Shown: in pieces, positions 45,269 to 57,160 of the stretch
How positions within the stretch are numbered: position 1 is the stretch's first letter
Layout of the letters: the number at the start of each line of letters is the position of its first letter
Assembly (NCBI GenBank): GCA_029378245.1
Contig: JARKIF010000010.1
Coordinates: 310,001-374,000 of the forward strand
Length of the DNA stretch: 64,000 nt
Reading direction: 5' to 3'
From: Roridomyces roridus
Taxonomy: Eukaryota > Basidiomycota > Agaricomycetes > Agaricales > Mycenaceae
Notes under the pieces: model-generated
Databases searched by the model: none
What the model was told of the DNA's origin: nothing
The model's input: only the letters and a program-made list of their open reading frames with translations
Made by a program: the position numbers and the translations under genes

Positions 45269-46864
45269 CTAACCAAGGACCAGCCTCTGAATGGTGCCTG
45301 CCGCGCAAAGAGAATCCCAGTCCTTCTTCGTTCTGACCTGGGTCATCCAAAACGCATCCGCATCCTCCATCAAAAATGCTCCGGTCCCATGCGATCCCAC
45401 TGGCATATGAGGTTCCAGTCTGGTCCCGGAAGTCACAAACACAACTCGGCCACTCCCCTTGCTGACTCCGCCCAACGAAGCCGCCGACGAAAAATCGAGG
45501 TCTGAAAACTTCGGGCCATGCAAGTCGGGGAGTAAAGGGCCTTCAGTGTACGGCAAGCCACGATAAAGGCGTATCGTTGGGTGCTTGTGCCGCCATCGCA
45601 GCTCTTCCTGCATCTTGGGAAGAAAGTCTCGGTGGTATGCCTTGATTGCCCGACGTATCCGCAAGGAGTTTTCACCGAGTGACTCGGTTCGGAAGCCGTG
45701 TACGGAGGTGATTTCTGGTACCAAAATGGTCCATGAGGCGTTGTTGATATAGGGCTGGGTGAGGGCAGAGTCGTCCTTGAAGATTGGCATAGGCCTCAGG
45801 TTCACGGGTATGTGAACGAACACCGGTTTCGAATCGTTGCGCCGGCGTTGGCTATAGTTGTGCTGAAAACAAGAGATGAAAATCGAAATCGAAGCGGTGA
45901 GTCGTAGAAGAGAGACACACCTTGAGCCACCACGCGAAGAGAACATCGTATGTGTTCGGGAACTCGCTCGATCCATCAAGTTTTAGATCATGGACAATCT
46001 CCAATCTCTTTTCTTCCAAAAAGGCCTTGGGCACTCGGATGAGTGTGTTCACCTCCTTGCGTAGCCAGTGTTGCATATGAGCTGCAAAGGAAAGTTCTTG
46101 CGGCACGCTGAACGGACCGTCAAAAACAGCGGAATAGCCATGCACATGGGTGCAAGTTTTGTTGGGGCGCCGGTGGAAGACGTCAAACGGGGTGAAATTC
46201 CGTCCCATGCCCTGGATCGCATCGAGGTTGTCCCCAGAAAGTAGACGCGTCCAGGCGGAAAGTAGAGTATGCAATCCGGCTGCGTCAAATAGGACCTGCG
46301 AGGAAGTGACCCCGATGAACGTCAGGTCTTCGAAGACGGAAACGTGGACATGAACGATGGGCATGTTGCGATCTACGATATCGCTTGTATATCGAGGGCA
46401 TGTTTTGCTTTGGAGATATACGCCCAGCGAGGGGAACAGACATGTGGACGGCTCAGAGTCCGAGACTTTGACGAGTCCCGGGATGGCCGGGCGGTTTCAC
46501 GACCTGTATTGTTCGCCATAATGTTCAGCAGTGAATGCAACGGGAGGGTTCTCAGAGTCGAATGATTGGGGGATATGGAACTCGAGCAACTGCCGCCAAG
46601 CGTATAAGTGCATGATACCAGCAAGTACGTGGGACGCACCTCGTCCCGGCGGGCAAGCCTTGCACCTGCTCTTGGAAACTTGTGCTCTACGAGCTTGAAA
46701 AGAGTATCTTTCAGAAGTTGTGCATCCAGTTTGGCGTCAACAACAAGGCCCGTGGTCTGGACAGCGTCTCGGCCTGAACTGTCCAATGCAGAGCAGGGGA
46801 CGACATGGTACGGAGCTAGCGCTATTTCACAAGGACCTGAGGAGAACCAAGAAATAAAGCTCAT
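45269..46864 (-). pseudogene. BAHD-like acyltransferase with premature stop, catalytic His replaced by Gln
   Basis: Exons 46864-46640, 46589-45921 and 45862-45269 parallel the copy at 14775-16335. The N-terminus is MSFISWFSSGPCEIALAPYH and the end is AFWMTQVRTKKDWDSLCAAG. In exon 2 an in-frame TGA (46497-46499) follows EQYRS, where the other copy reads Arg. The active-site segment is FIGVTSSQVLFDAAG, again Gln in place of the catalytic His, with Asp kept. The rest of the frame is open. The lesion differs from the frameshift in the 15 kb copy, so the two were inactivated independently after they duplicated with the His-to-Gln change already present. Confidence 0.72.
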
Positions 46865-46914
46865 GATGTCTCAAGGCAGGCGCGATGCTGAGTTAGGAGC
46901 TTGAAAATTCTCTC

Positions 46915-46982
46915 CTATAGCGAGGGAGCGCGACGCTAGATTATCGAGGATGAATTTGATAAATTTCTGGGAAACGGACATG
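46915..46982 (-). pseudogene. Remnant of an F-box gene start
   Basis: Minus-strand reading MSVSQKFIKFILDNLASRSL is a degraded form of the first 20 residues of the F-box genes at 42755 and 21850. Nothing further downstream matches. It marks another breakpoint of the duplicated blocks. Confidence 0.6.
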
Positions 46983-47103
46983 GCCGTCGGAGACAAGGAT
47001 TGGTTTCATTTGTCGTTGTGTGCACCGCGACTTGTGGCCGGTTGCCCGCCGATAGAAACACACTGCATTCCTCTGTCCTTCCATCTCCCTCGCGCTGCAC
47101 GGA

Positions 47104-48643
<1,540 letters not shown>

Positions 48644-48733
48644 ATATGAGTATTATTTCTTTTTCTTCCTGTAGGCAATGGATCCCATGTAGCTCATGCT
48701 GTAGTAATATAACAAAAAAGTTTCCGCCCTCTT

Positions 48734-49108
48734 TCAGCCGCAGCAAGGGAAGATTTTGGCCCATGTCTGAGTCGTATTCAGTTTCGCGTCCCAGTCAAAA
48801 AGTAGTATCGAGCTCACCGCTTTAGCATCATCCATTCCCTGCTGAGCACGCGCCTTTGCCGCATCGTACTCGTCGCTGACACCAGCCTGGATATCCTCAT
48901 GGTGGTCCTTGACGTATTCTTCCGTCTGGCCTCCCGCCTTTGACGCCGCCCCGCCCGCGTATTTCTTGGCAACGGTCTTCACCATCGAGTCCTCGTGCTT
49001 CGCGGGGGGCCGCTCAGCTGGTAACACGCGTCAGATGGGCTTTCTTGAAGGAAGGAAGGAGGGAGACATACACATCTCGGGGTGAGCACCTGGCTGCATA
49101 TGCGACAT
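48734..49108 (-). CDS. Small helical protein with Cys-Cys-Gly tail
   Basis: Exons 49108-49072, 49017-48818 and 48766-48734 give 89 residues. I do not recognise a named family. The middle is Ala/Lys/Glu-rich and helical (SMVKTVAKKYAGGAASKAGG, YDAAKARAQQGMDDAKA), reminiscent of LEA-like or lipid-droplet-coat helices. The last exon adds TWAKIFPCCG, a hydrophobic aromatic end with two cysteines that could be palmitoylated. The gene at 56380-56864 has the same three-exon plan and the same motifs (RPxxKHEDSM / RPETHKQESM; WAKIFPCCG / LWSKICGCFG), so the two are paralogues. It lies tail to tail with Pho85, with about 90 bases between stops. Confidence 0.72.
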
Positions 49109-49109
49109 G

Positions 49110-49646
49110 GCTCAGAGAAACGAATGTGGTGGGTACAAGGAGGAGGAGGTGGGGGTGGGGTGGGCGGACGTCAAAAGAGGCGCGTTACTCCTGCGAATAA
49201 ATCCTGTCCGAATATATACGGGTCCCCTTTAACGTACCTGAATGATGGCTGGGCACATTGAAAATGCCAATCATGCTTGAATTCATGCGGATTTTTTTTG
49301 ACGTCCAGACGTCCAGGGCTCGCGTAGATTTTGTTAAATTGCCTCGTTTTTAGTTCCAGGATTGAGGTGATTGATTCGTTCATTCATGTGCCAGAATCGC
49401 GGGGCCCAGGGGTTTGTAGCCCTTTTGGTGAATGTTGCCTGACCCCTAGGCTCAAAGGAGGAACTGGAGGAGGTTTCAGCAAAGGTTACGGCCTCCTGAA
49501 GAGACAGATTGATCGTTCGTGGCATCCAGGGAGCAAGGGCGAGACAAAGTACACCCAGATTAATTCCAGTATGAACGATACAGTTATGATGGATTAGCAT
49601 AGGGAAACCAGCCCTGGATAGTATACGTTTCAAACTGGGACTTGTA
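49110..49646. other. Intergenic
   Basis: No gene is seen. Frames of 60 to 99 codons on both strands overlap and have no domain. Confidence 0.45.
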
Positions 49647-52463
49647 TCAGCCTCGCTGCAAAATTATGTTATGGGACACTTCACCAAAAAGTATGCGTTC
49701 CAATTCGACCACCGAAGGGAGAGCCAGTTGGCCTATAAGCTGACGGCGAAACTTGGACGTCAGCGCCCGGTCCCAATCCGGTCCACCTCTTGTCTCCGAA
49801 GCCCTAATATCACCCCCCTCGAGGCGTTCGACAACTTGCGAAGCAGTCGGTCGACTTTGAGGTTCCCCTTGCCAACAATCTTGAAGGAGCCTCCACAGAG
49901 CGTCCAGTGCTGGCGTTCCCGTACAGGAAGGTGGGCGTGCCGGTCGATGGCCCTCACGCACCGCCATGATGACCGCCAAATCCCGAGTCAAGTTTGAAAA
50001 CGGAGCCATTCCCGTCAACAGCTGTGTGTACAATGTGAATAATTCGCACAGTCGTTGGGGAAGAAGAATACCTCGTAAGCAACACATGCGAAACTATAAA
50101 TGTCGGAACGGCGATCGTTCTGCCCTGCAGGGTACAGTTCCGGTGCCTGGTAACGAGCAGTACCGCATTGTGTGTTTCTGGACGAATGGGTGAACTGGAC
50201 CGAGGACATGGAGGTAATGATGGAAGAGAGGCCAAAGTCCCCAATACAGGCCTTCCGGGAAGGAGTGACGAAGATGTTGTCCTACGTGAAGGTGAGATAA
50301 GCCAATGAAGAGGTAGACTGGCGTACGCCTTTCAAGTCCCCGTGGACAACGCCTTTAGCGTGTAGGTGCTCGAGGCCAAGAGCCATGTCCAAGATCTGCA
50401 TTTCAAGTTCGCATTTCAGTTCTCCATTGAGCTAAGAAAGACTTACGAAAGAGAGCAGACCCTCAATGCCGTGTGGACTGCTCTTCAAAAAGGCCCGAAT
50501 GGTCCCATTGTGCATCCAAGGCGACACCAAGCACAATCGTTGACGGAATTTGTAAAGACCATAGAAAGGAAGAAGGTTGGGATGCGAGAGCTGTCGCCAT
50601 ATAAGTGCCTCTCGGCCGAACCCCTACTCGAAAATTCAAAAGATGATTCCAGATAAAGAATGCGCGTCAGACCTTGAGCACCACCTCAACATCCGACTCT
50701 GCAAACACCCTCATCATCTTCACGCCAACGCATTGGTTTTGCAGGTATCCCGAATAGACATCGCTAAAGGATCCGCCGGCCACGAGGGTTTCGTGCTGCA
50801 GAGCAGGGAGCGGAAAACATGTGGGGTACAGCTTGGAATGATCGGAGAGCCTCAATAGAGCCTTGAACAACCTATGTCGATCTATGAGTGCGGAACTCGT
50901 GTCGTAATCTAGCAACTAGTGGGGTTTATGAGCTTGTCATAGAAAAAATTGGTCCAAACTCACCTCTTGCAAAAGATCCAAGAGCCGTTGAGCAGCAGCG
51001 CCCCTGCATGCTAGAAATTTCGTATACCATTCCTTGTCCTCGTGAAAAAGTTTATCCAACTTTTCCATGATACGCCGTATATCTGACTCTGAATACGCTA
51101 AACGAGGGTCAGATAATGGCAGGTAAAAATATGAGCAACGCACTATACGTCAATCGTAGTGCTCGTGCACTTTTGCCATCCCCAAGCCCCCCTGAACGGT
51201 ATTGCGAGAAGGGAAACGCGGGCGTAGAATCCTGTATCATCCTCCGTTGCAAACCCTGCAGGATTTGAAGATGCTGGTCCTTCCGCGTGCCGGACACCTG
51301 GTCCTCATCGTGCACTCCTCGCTTTCCGAAACCAAGCAGCACTTCGTCTTCTTCGTATCGGTTCTCATCAACTAAAGTGGCATCATTCTTCGACATGCGG
51401 ACGGACTGAACGTCATCGCAGGCTGCAGTACGAGTGTCAGCCAATGATTGATAGATCATTTAAATTATTCACCAGGGCTTGTTGGAACCGATGACCTGCA
51501 TTTGCGTTCCTCCTCAAGTTCCGAGGTATCATTCGGCCGCCTTCTCCGCTGTTGGTATGAAGCTGGATCCTGAATCTCTTGCAAGACCGCGAATTTGCGT
51601 TTCGGAGACATGGTGGGTCCGGGCGAGGCGAGATAAAGTATCGTGTCATCCATTTCAGTGACGCTGGCGAGGGGGCAATCGTCAGAGTTGCGCAGGTCCT
51701 CCGATGGACGTCTACTGTTTGTCCTCTGGTCAGATGTCGTGGACCGAAGCGAGAAGTTGTTTGGAAAGTCAGAGACGGGGTACTCCTCGTAATCCGAGCC
51801 AGTGGCGGCAGTGCTTGCTTGCTAGGAAACCATTCAAGATCCTTCCACGTTCACGAGCAGCAACACACTAACATCCTTCAAATCGGGATACCTGCGTGCT
51901 AGCTCGTGGTATATATCACTGGCGAGAGCTACGAAGCGTCCCGGTGGAAGTATACCGAGTTTTTGACGCGCTTGATTGCGTTTTGGGTGAAATCCTCTGC
52001 GGGGTACTAGGAAAGGAACTAGAGCACCTTGATTGGAAGTAAAATTCGAATAAGGAAGAACACTTACCACCATTTTCGCCCTTCCTGCGCACTTCATCGT
52101 AGACATCCGTGGCAAGTTCTTGGAACTGCTGAACAGTGAGACGCGTAAGTTTCTTGCTTGTTGTGGTAACGCGGGTCGGAGAATCTAAGCAGGCCCAGTT
52201 GAATAGATATGCTACATTAAGTTACGGTGCTTACTGGTTGCAGAATGGGCAAAAAGGTACTGTTCGAGCTCGTTGAAGTGGGCCTGCGAAACGCTCTGGT
52301 AGTCGATTGCCGGAGTGATATGATGTGCATTGTCGTCGCGCAGACTACTCGGAAGGTCCGAATGATAGGTCGAGATGCCTGAAAATGCGGTTCCAGCCGG
52401 ACTAGAAACCCTAGGCCTCCGAGTCCTCAGGAAGATCCTACCAGTGTTCATGGAAAGTCCCAA
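49647..52463 (-). CDS. Fusion of a Spa2-type SHD polarity domain with a TKL-type protein kinase
   Basis: Eleven exons: 52463-52235, 52184-52068, 52027-51873, 51821-51473, 51422-51144, 51097-50964, 50915-50673, 50623-50447, 50395-50327, 50281-50072 and 50021-49647. Together they give 778 residues in one frame. Residues about 85-167 are two Spa2 homology repeats: LTRLTVQQFQELATDVYDEV, and FHPKRNQARQKLGILPPGRF with LASDIYHELARRYPDLKD. A Ser/Arg-rich linker with SDYEEYPVSDFP, as in Spa2, follows. From about 400 comes a helical region (FLACRGAAAQRLLDLLQELL) usual before Agaricomycete TKL kinases. Then come the glycine loop VAGGSFSDVYSG, Lys487, HGDLKGDN (Asp581), DFG (599-601), APE (630-632) and TGMAPFSNL to the end. 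Spa2 scaffolds polarity and MAPK components at the hyphal tip; the kinase target is unknown. The joining intron (51472-51423) is ordinary. The alternative is two adjacent genes, because a TAA lies inside that intron. Confidence 0.7.
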
Positions 52464-53128
52464 GTCGCGAGATTTGGGCAGTCACCTAATGGCAGTCGAC
52501 CATTCCGCATTTTATTGTCTGCAACGGCGAGGAAAACGCGCCCCAGACGCGTGCATCGTGCATCGTGCATCGATAATCAAGTGTCGCTCGTGAAAGACAG
52601 CAGTCATGTCAGACGAACGGCATGCTGGCATCGTCTGAGCGGAGAAGGACCGGGTAGTGTAGATGAACCGTCCAGGGGTCCTTGCGCAAATTTTGGATGG
52701 ATGTACAGTGACGGGCTCGACACACAACGTGGAAACCGTGCGGACACTGATACAGCCAAGTTCCGAGCGGAAATGCTGCTGTGGAGGAGATGGACATGCA
52801 ATTGGGCAGCATCGTCTTAATGGAGGTCCCAATTCAAGCGGTGTGAACGAGCCGTCCTAACAGAGTGCGGAAGGACATGTAGTGTTGGACGAGCAGCGCG
52901 ATAATCGTGCGGAAACAGAGTCGCTGGGATGGTGCTTCGCCGATGCTCGAGCGCCGCTCAAGTTCAGGAATAAAGTTGATTGGGACTCGGATCAGGCCAT
53001 CAGCGCACTGCCTTCCAAAAATTACATCGAATTGCGATTACAGACAATTAGGGACTACAATACCAGGAGAGGATACACGTAATTACAGCGAATCTAGAGT
53101 ACAACAACAGTCCATCCATCCAAAGAAA
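52464..53128. other. Intergenic
   Basis: Only short overlapping frames occur. Part of this is the upstream region of the SHD-kinase gene. Confidence 0.45.
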
Positions 53129-54841
53129 TCAAAGGTCAGCAGAACAAACACGATCCTGGCTCACCTCACCCTGCGCCTGAATCATATCCCTCACCACCAA
53201 ATCCATCTTGCGCGTCTCCAGAATCTCGCAAAGACGAGCAGCCATCTCGCGCTTGGTGCCGACAGCGATGATGGAGGAATTGCATGCGGCGTGAGCGGTG
53301 AGGTTACGCTTCAGGGCGTTGGCGGAGAGGTCGGGAACGATGCTTGAGTTCGCAATAAGTGGGGGCTTGGGGTCAAGAAGGTACTCGGATTCCAGGTCTG
53401 GAGCGGATATATGTAATCTGAGGACGATGAACAACTGGACACATACTGTGAATGTAGGTCTCGCAGGCCGAGGGAATCTCAACGTCGATGCTGCGGTGTT
53501 CGTCGGCGATAACTTTTGCGAGGCGACGGAGGCCACGCATGCCGATGTTGGTGTCGAGGATGGTGAGGAACGAGAGCTTGGAGAGCATGATAATAGCGGG
53601 GACAGCGTCATCGTCGATGTGCGGGTTGATCGCGATAGAGAGTTGGAGGAGGGTTCGCCGGAGAGCCACAATGTGATAGACACTGGAGGGAATCAGCAAG
53701 AGTCTGGATATTTGAGAGGAACACGAACGCTTCGTTTCCGATACCAGTATTGTTGAGGAGGAGAGTCACCAATCTCGGAAGGTGATGGATGTGAAGAAGA
53801 TCGAGGTCTTGCAGCTGTACGCCGCAGAACGAAAGCTCAGTCAAGAATAGAAAGCTGTTGGGCTTGCTGAAAACTGAAACAAATGATTAAAAGATGCCCA
53901 AAGCGCATTGCAGAAGTACGCACCCCTGAAGGCGTCTCTTCCCGCCAGATTCAGACCGTCCTCATCCGCCAAAGACTCTTTCAAAACAAGCTTCCGAATT
54001 TCCGAGGTCCTCAAGATACCCATGACGCGTGTATTGAGAAGACCTAGCGCAAACTGAGGACAGAAGGAGAAGAGATGGCCAGCTATCGTACCGTTGTCGC
54101 CCAAAAAGTCTGCAATAGCCTGATGGCTCGGCTCGGGGAGCTTGGTCAATCGTTCCTTGAGGCGGATACCAGGCATCAAGGCATCGAGGTGCTGAATGAG
54201 GGGTTTGAGACCACGTGGTGACTCGGTGCCGATGGGTGGGCCATAGAGTTCGTCTAACCACACCGATATATGCGCATACATGCCTGTCGAAAAGAGGATA
54301 CGATACCTTCGAGAACCCGAACCTTCTCCTTGAGCTCCTCTGCGAGCGTAGGCTGCCCAAACTCCTTCTTCGGCACGACCAGAGGCGACTGCTGTGGCTT
54401 CTTGGGGTCGAAAAACCGCAGTCGCTCGCGACGGACGCTGATCTCGAACGAGCTCTCGTGGACGGTGGACACGGAACGCGCGTATTTGGTGGGACCCTGG
54501 AGGTCGCTCAAGTCGGATGAAATGCATTTACGCTTCTTGAGAGCCTGGGTAGAGGTCTTTCTGACGGTGATCGTTCGATGCTCGAAAGTATTGGAAAGAT
54601 CCTGGAGGGTGTGAGACGAATCTCCATCGGAGGACAAGGGTTCAGTGTATGGCTCATGTTCTCCTTCGTCGGTTTCGAGGGCTTTCTCGAGAATGCGCGC
54701 AAAGGACCTGTCGCTCTGGGCCTGTGTTCTCCGGGTACGAGAGCTTCGTTGGTGTCGCAAAGAGCCGAGGTAATTGGACGCTGTGATAGCTGGACAGTAG
54801 AGAGGGTTCTTATCGTCGATGGTAGGAAGAGGGAAAGACAT
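53129..54841 (-). CDS. Leucine-rich-repeat protein with SAP-like C-terminus
   Basis: Five exons (54841-54307, 54253-53924, 53873-53729, 53682-53447, 53397-53129) give 504 residues. The start [20 protein letters not shown] is followed by a Ser/Arg-rich disordered region with KKRKC and [16 protein letters not shown]-like leucine-rich segments follow: [58 protein letters not shown]. The final part, [20 protein letters not shown] with [18 protein letters not shown], has the helix-turn-helix look of a SAP domain, which would suggest DNA or chromatin association. I cannot name the protein. The last few codons after QAQGE may belong to an intron with a further exon. It is divergent from NNF1, with 108 bases between starts. 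Confidence 0.7.
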
Positions 54842-54949
54842 TAGGAAGAGGATCGTGGTGGTACGAAAGTAAGATATTGTGAGATCACGTTTCTCGGATC
54901 GTGTTTTGTTTGACCCGCATCGACGACGCGCCTCGCGTCCTCGTTTGGG

Positions 54950-55742
54950 ATGTCGCGCGAAAGCCATTCCCGACGTTGGAAATACTTTCACTCGGCTCTG
55001 GAACTGGCTGTAGCAAAGTCTGCCCATGAATGGAAGTGCGTTGCCCTCTCTTCTCCTCGAGGTCGCGTACTGATTCACTTTGCAGATTCGAAGACTTTGA
55101 GCAATGCTTTCCTCAACTCGTAAAGGAAGACAAGGATAGTGCTACGCAGATATTCTCTCAAATTGCCGGCTACATCGAAAGCACAACCAAGGTCCGCGTC
55201 CGCGTCCTCCACCTCCCCTGAGACTAAACTGGCGTCGACAGCGGGATCTGGACAGGTTATTCGAGGTGTACGATCTTAAGAAGAACATCGACATTCTTGA
55301 CGAGGTCGTCAAAGACGCCAAGGCACGCAAAGGAGATGTGGAGCCCAGCGTGTGGACAGAACAGACCCGTCCTCGCGCGGCGGTATATGCCCGGACAGTC
55401 CCAGCACTGGAAGCTCGGGCCCAGCGACTCAAGGAACAATTGGCTGAGGTATTGGTCTTTTCCGACGCTGTTTCCAAGCTAAATCATCGAATTCCCAGAT
55501 GGAGGCGCAGAATTTGGATCTCATCTCGCAGCTGGAGAGCAAGAACGAGCAACTTGCGGATTTGACGGGTCGTTCTGCAAAGATATTGGAGGCGGCGAAC
55601 GAGGTGTGTATGAGAGCGTCATGACGATTTTTTGTTCACCATTGAACAGACGGGGAAGTCGTGGAGGGACTCTCCTATGGACTCGGTTCAGGGCTGGACA
55701 GCTCAAGCAGTGGAGACGCTGACGCCAATACGACACCCTTGA
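54950..55742 (+). CDS. NNF1: Kinetochore protein Nnf1/PMF1 of the Mis12/MIND complex
   Basis: Exons 54950-55035, 55086-55191, 55242-55448, 55499-55603 and 55650-55742 give 198 residues. The protein reads [20 protein letters not shown], then [14 protein letters not shown], the FxxCFP block typical of Nnf1. After it come [40 protein letters not shown] and a coiled coil ([17 protein letters not shown]). Nnf1 pairs with Mis12 in the MIND complex that links centromeric chromatin to the Ndc80 microtubule coupler. Length and helical content suit the family. The start ATG is in frame with the basic helix that opens the domain. It shares a 108-base bidirectional spacer with the LRR gene. Confidence 0.85.
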
Positions 55743-56379
55743 AATTCGTGTGCGTACTCAATCCGTTTTACTCTTCCTTGTGCTCATCACCTCGCAGAAT
55801 TACTTGTTGTACTACCATCTGTATCATACTGTCCTGGATACACAGGCTTCCGGAACCATTCACTCTGTCGCTCACTCCGGTCTTCATATGAAAATAAGCG
55901 CAGAGGCAACCTTGACTGCCTTGCAAGGGCGCTGTTTCGCGAGACGGATAAAGACATCTCGGAAAGGGGTCCCTGTGTATCATTCATCTGCGCGCCTAAC
56001 AGTAACAATCCAACGTCTCGATGGAACTGATACCGCACCGTGGCTGCTCCGAGTCTACTATTCGCGCTGCGCGCATTTGGGATCTCTCTGGAACCCAGGT
56101 ACAGTTTCACGAGTCCACAAATTCTCGAGTCTTACTCTGAACACAGGAGATCGCACAGATGATCGCCTCTGGAACGCAAATCACCTAGTAGCCAAAATTA
56201 GCTCTTAAAGGCGACAACATGAACACTGGGCGCATCCGTACGTCTGCCAAATCGCATACACATGTCTGACATGGAGACAAATGGTTTTGTCGTAAATAAC
56301 GCACGGCGTATTTAAACAAAGAGGCAAGTCATGGAAAGGGTAGACTTGCCATACCCCTTTCACCGTGATACCCCCCAAA
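55743..56379. other. Intergenic, one unexplained frame
   Basis: A plus frame at 55750-56208 has a protein-like middle (ISAEATLTALQGRCFARRIK) but no domain, splice partner or conserved start. It is probably the NNF1 3' flank and the promoter of the next gene. Confidence 0.4.
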
Positions 56380-56864
56380 ATGCCTAGCCGTGCGTCCATC
56401 TCACCCTAGTCGAGCACCAGCTAACATACCTCGCAGGCCCAGAAACCCACAAGCAAGAGTCCATGCCGAAAGAGATGGCTCGCAAGTTCCTCGACAAGGG
56501 CGCAGAAGAGGCGGGCAAGCAGACGGTCGACTACGTCTCCGATAACATGCAGCCCATAACCGACGAGGCGAAGACTCTGATCGACGATGCCAAGGGGCAG
56601 ATTGACGATGCGAAGCAGCAGGCGCTAGACGAGATTGAGGCTGCCAAGGCTCAAGCAAAGGCAGAGAAGGAGCGCGCACAGAAAGCGATTGATGAGAAGA
56701 AGCAGCAGGCGCAGGATGAGCTGAATGCGGAGAAGGCCAAGATGCAGGCAGAGTTCCAAGCAGCGGAAGGCGTGAGTTGGCGTCTTTCTTTCGAATGCTC
56801 CCAGTTGACGTTTCCACAGGACCTTTGGTCAAAAATATGCGGTTGTTTCGGGTCCGCTGCATAG
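56380..56864 (+). CDS. Small coiled-coil protein with cysteine-containing tail
   Basis: Exons 56380-56389, 56437-56771 and 56820-56864 give 129 residues. MPSRPETHKQESMPKEMARK leads into a long uninterrupted, Lys/Glu/Ala-rich amphipathic helix (DDAKQQALDEIEAAKAQAKA and onwards). The last exon gives DLWSKICGCFGSAA, with two cysteines near the end suited to lipid attachment. It is the paralogue of the gene at 48734-49108, with the same exon plan, the same ESM block at the start of exon 2 and the same tryptophan-plus-cysteine last exon. I infer a peripheral membrane or stress-helix protein; no named family is recognised. Confidence 0.72.
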
Positions 56865-57160
56865 ACACGTTCAGTTTTTCTGTGTACTTTACTTCTGTAT
56901 AATCCTCTGGAGAAACAGACGAGTCTAGGCCCCTGACAGATCATAGCTGTGCCGGAGCGCGAGACAGCGGCCTCCGATAAATATGTGGCCGTCCGAACAC
57001 TCTCATCGTTTCCAAAGCAGCAGGTCTGCAGATCTTCAGCACAGCAGGCAGAAGGCCACCGACTGCGGCGCAGCATCCGGACGTCGGGATAAAAGTTACG
57101 GCATAGGACAGCCACCGACTTCATTGGCTATTTCTCGATCAACCAAAATTGTGCGAGTCC

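Noticed and set aside
50327..50395. Suspected stop codon in the kinase catalytic loop
   Set aside because: Re-reading the bases gives CAC GGG GAC TTG AAA GGC, an intact HGDLKG. The suspicion was a reading slip.
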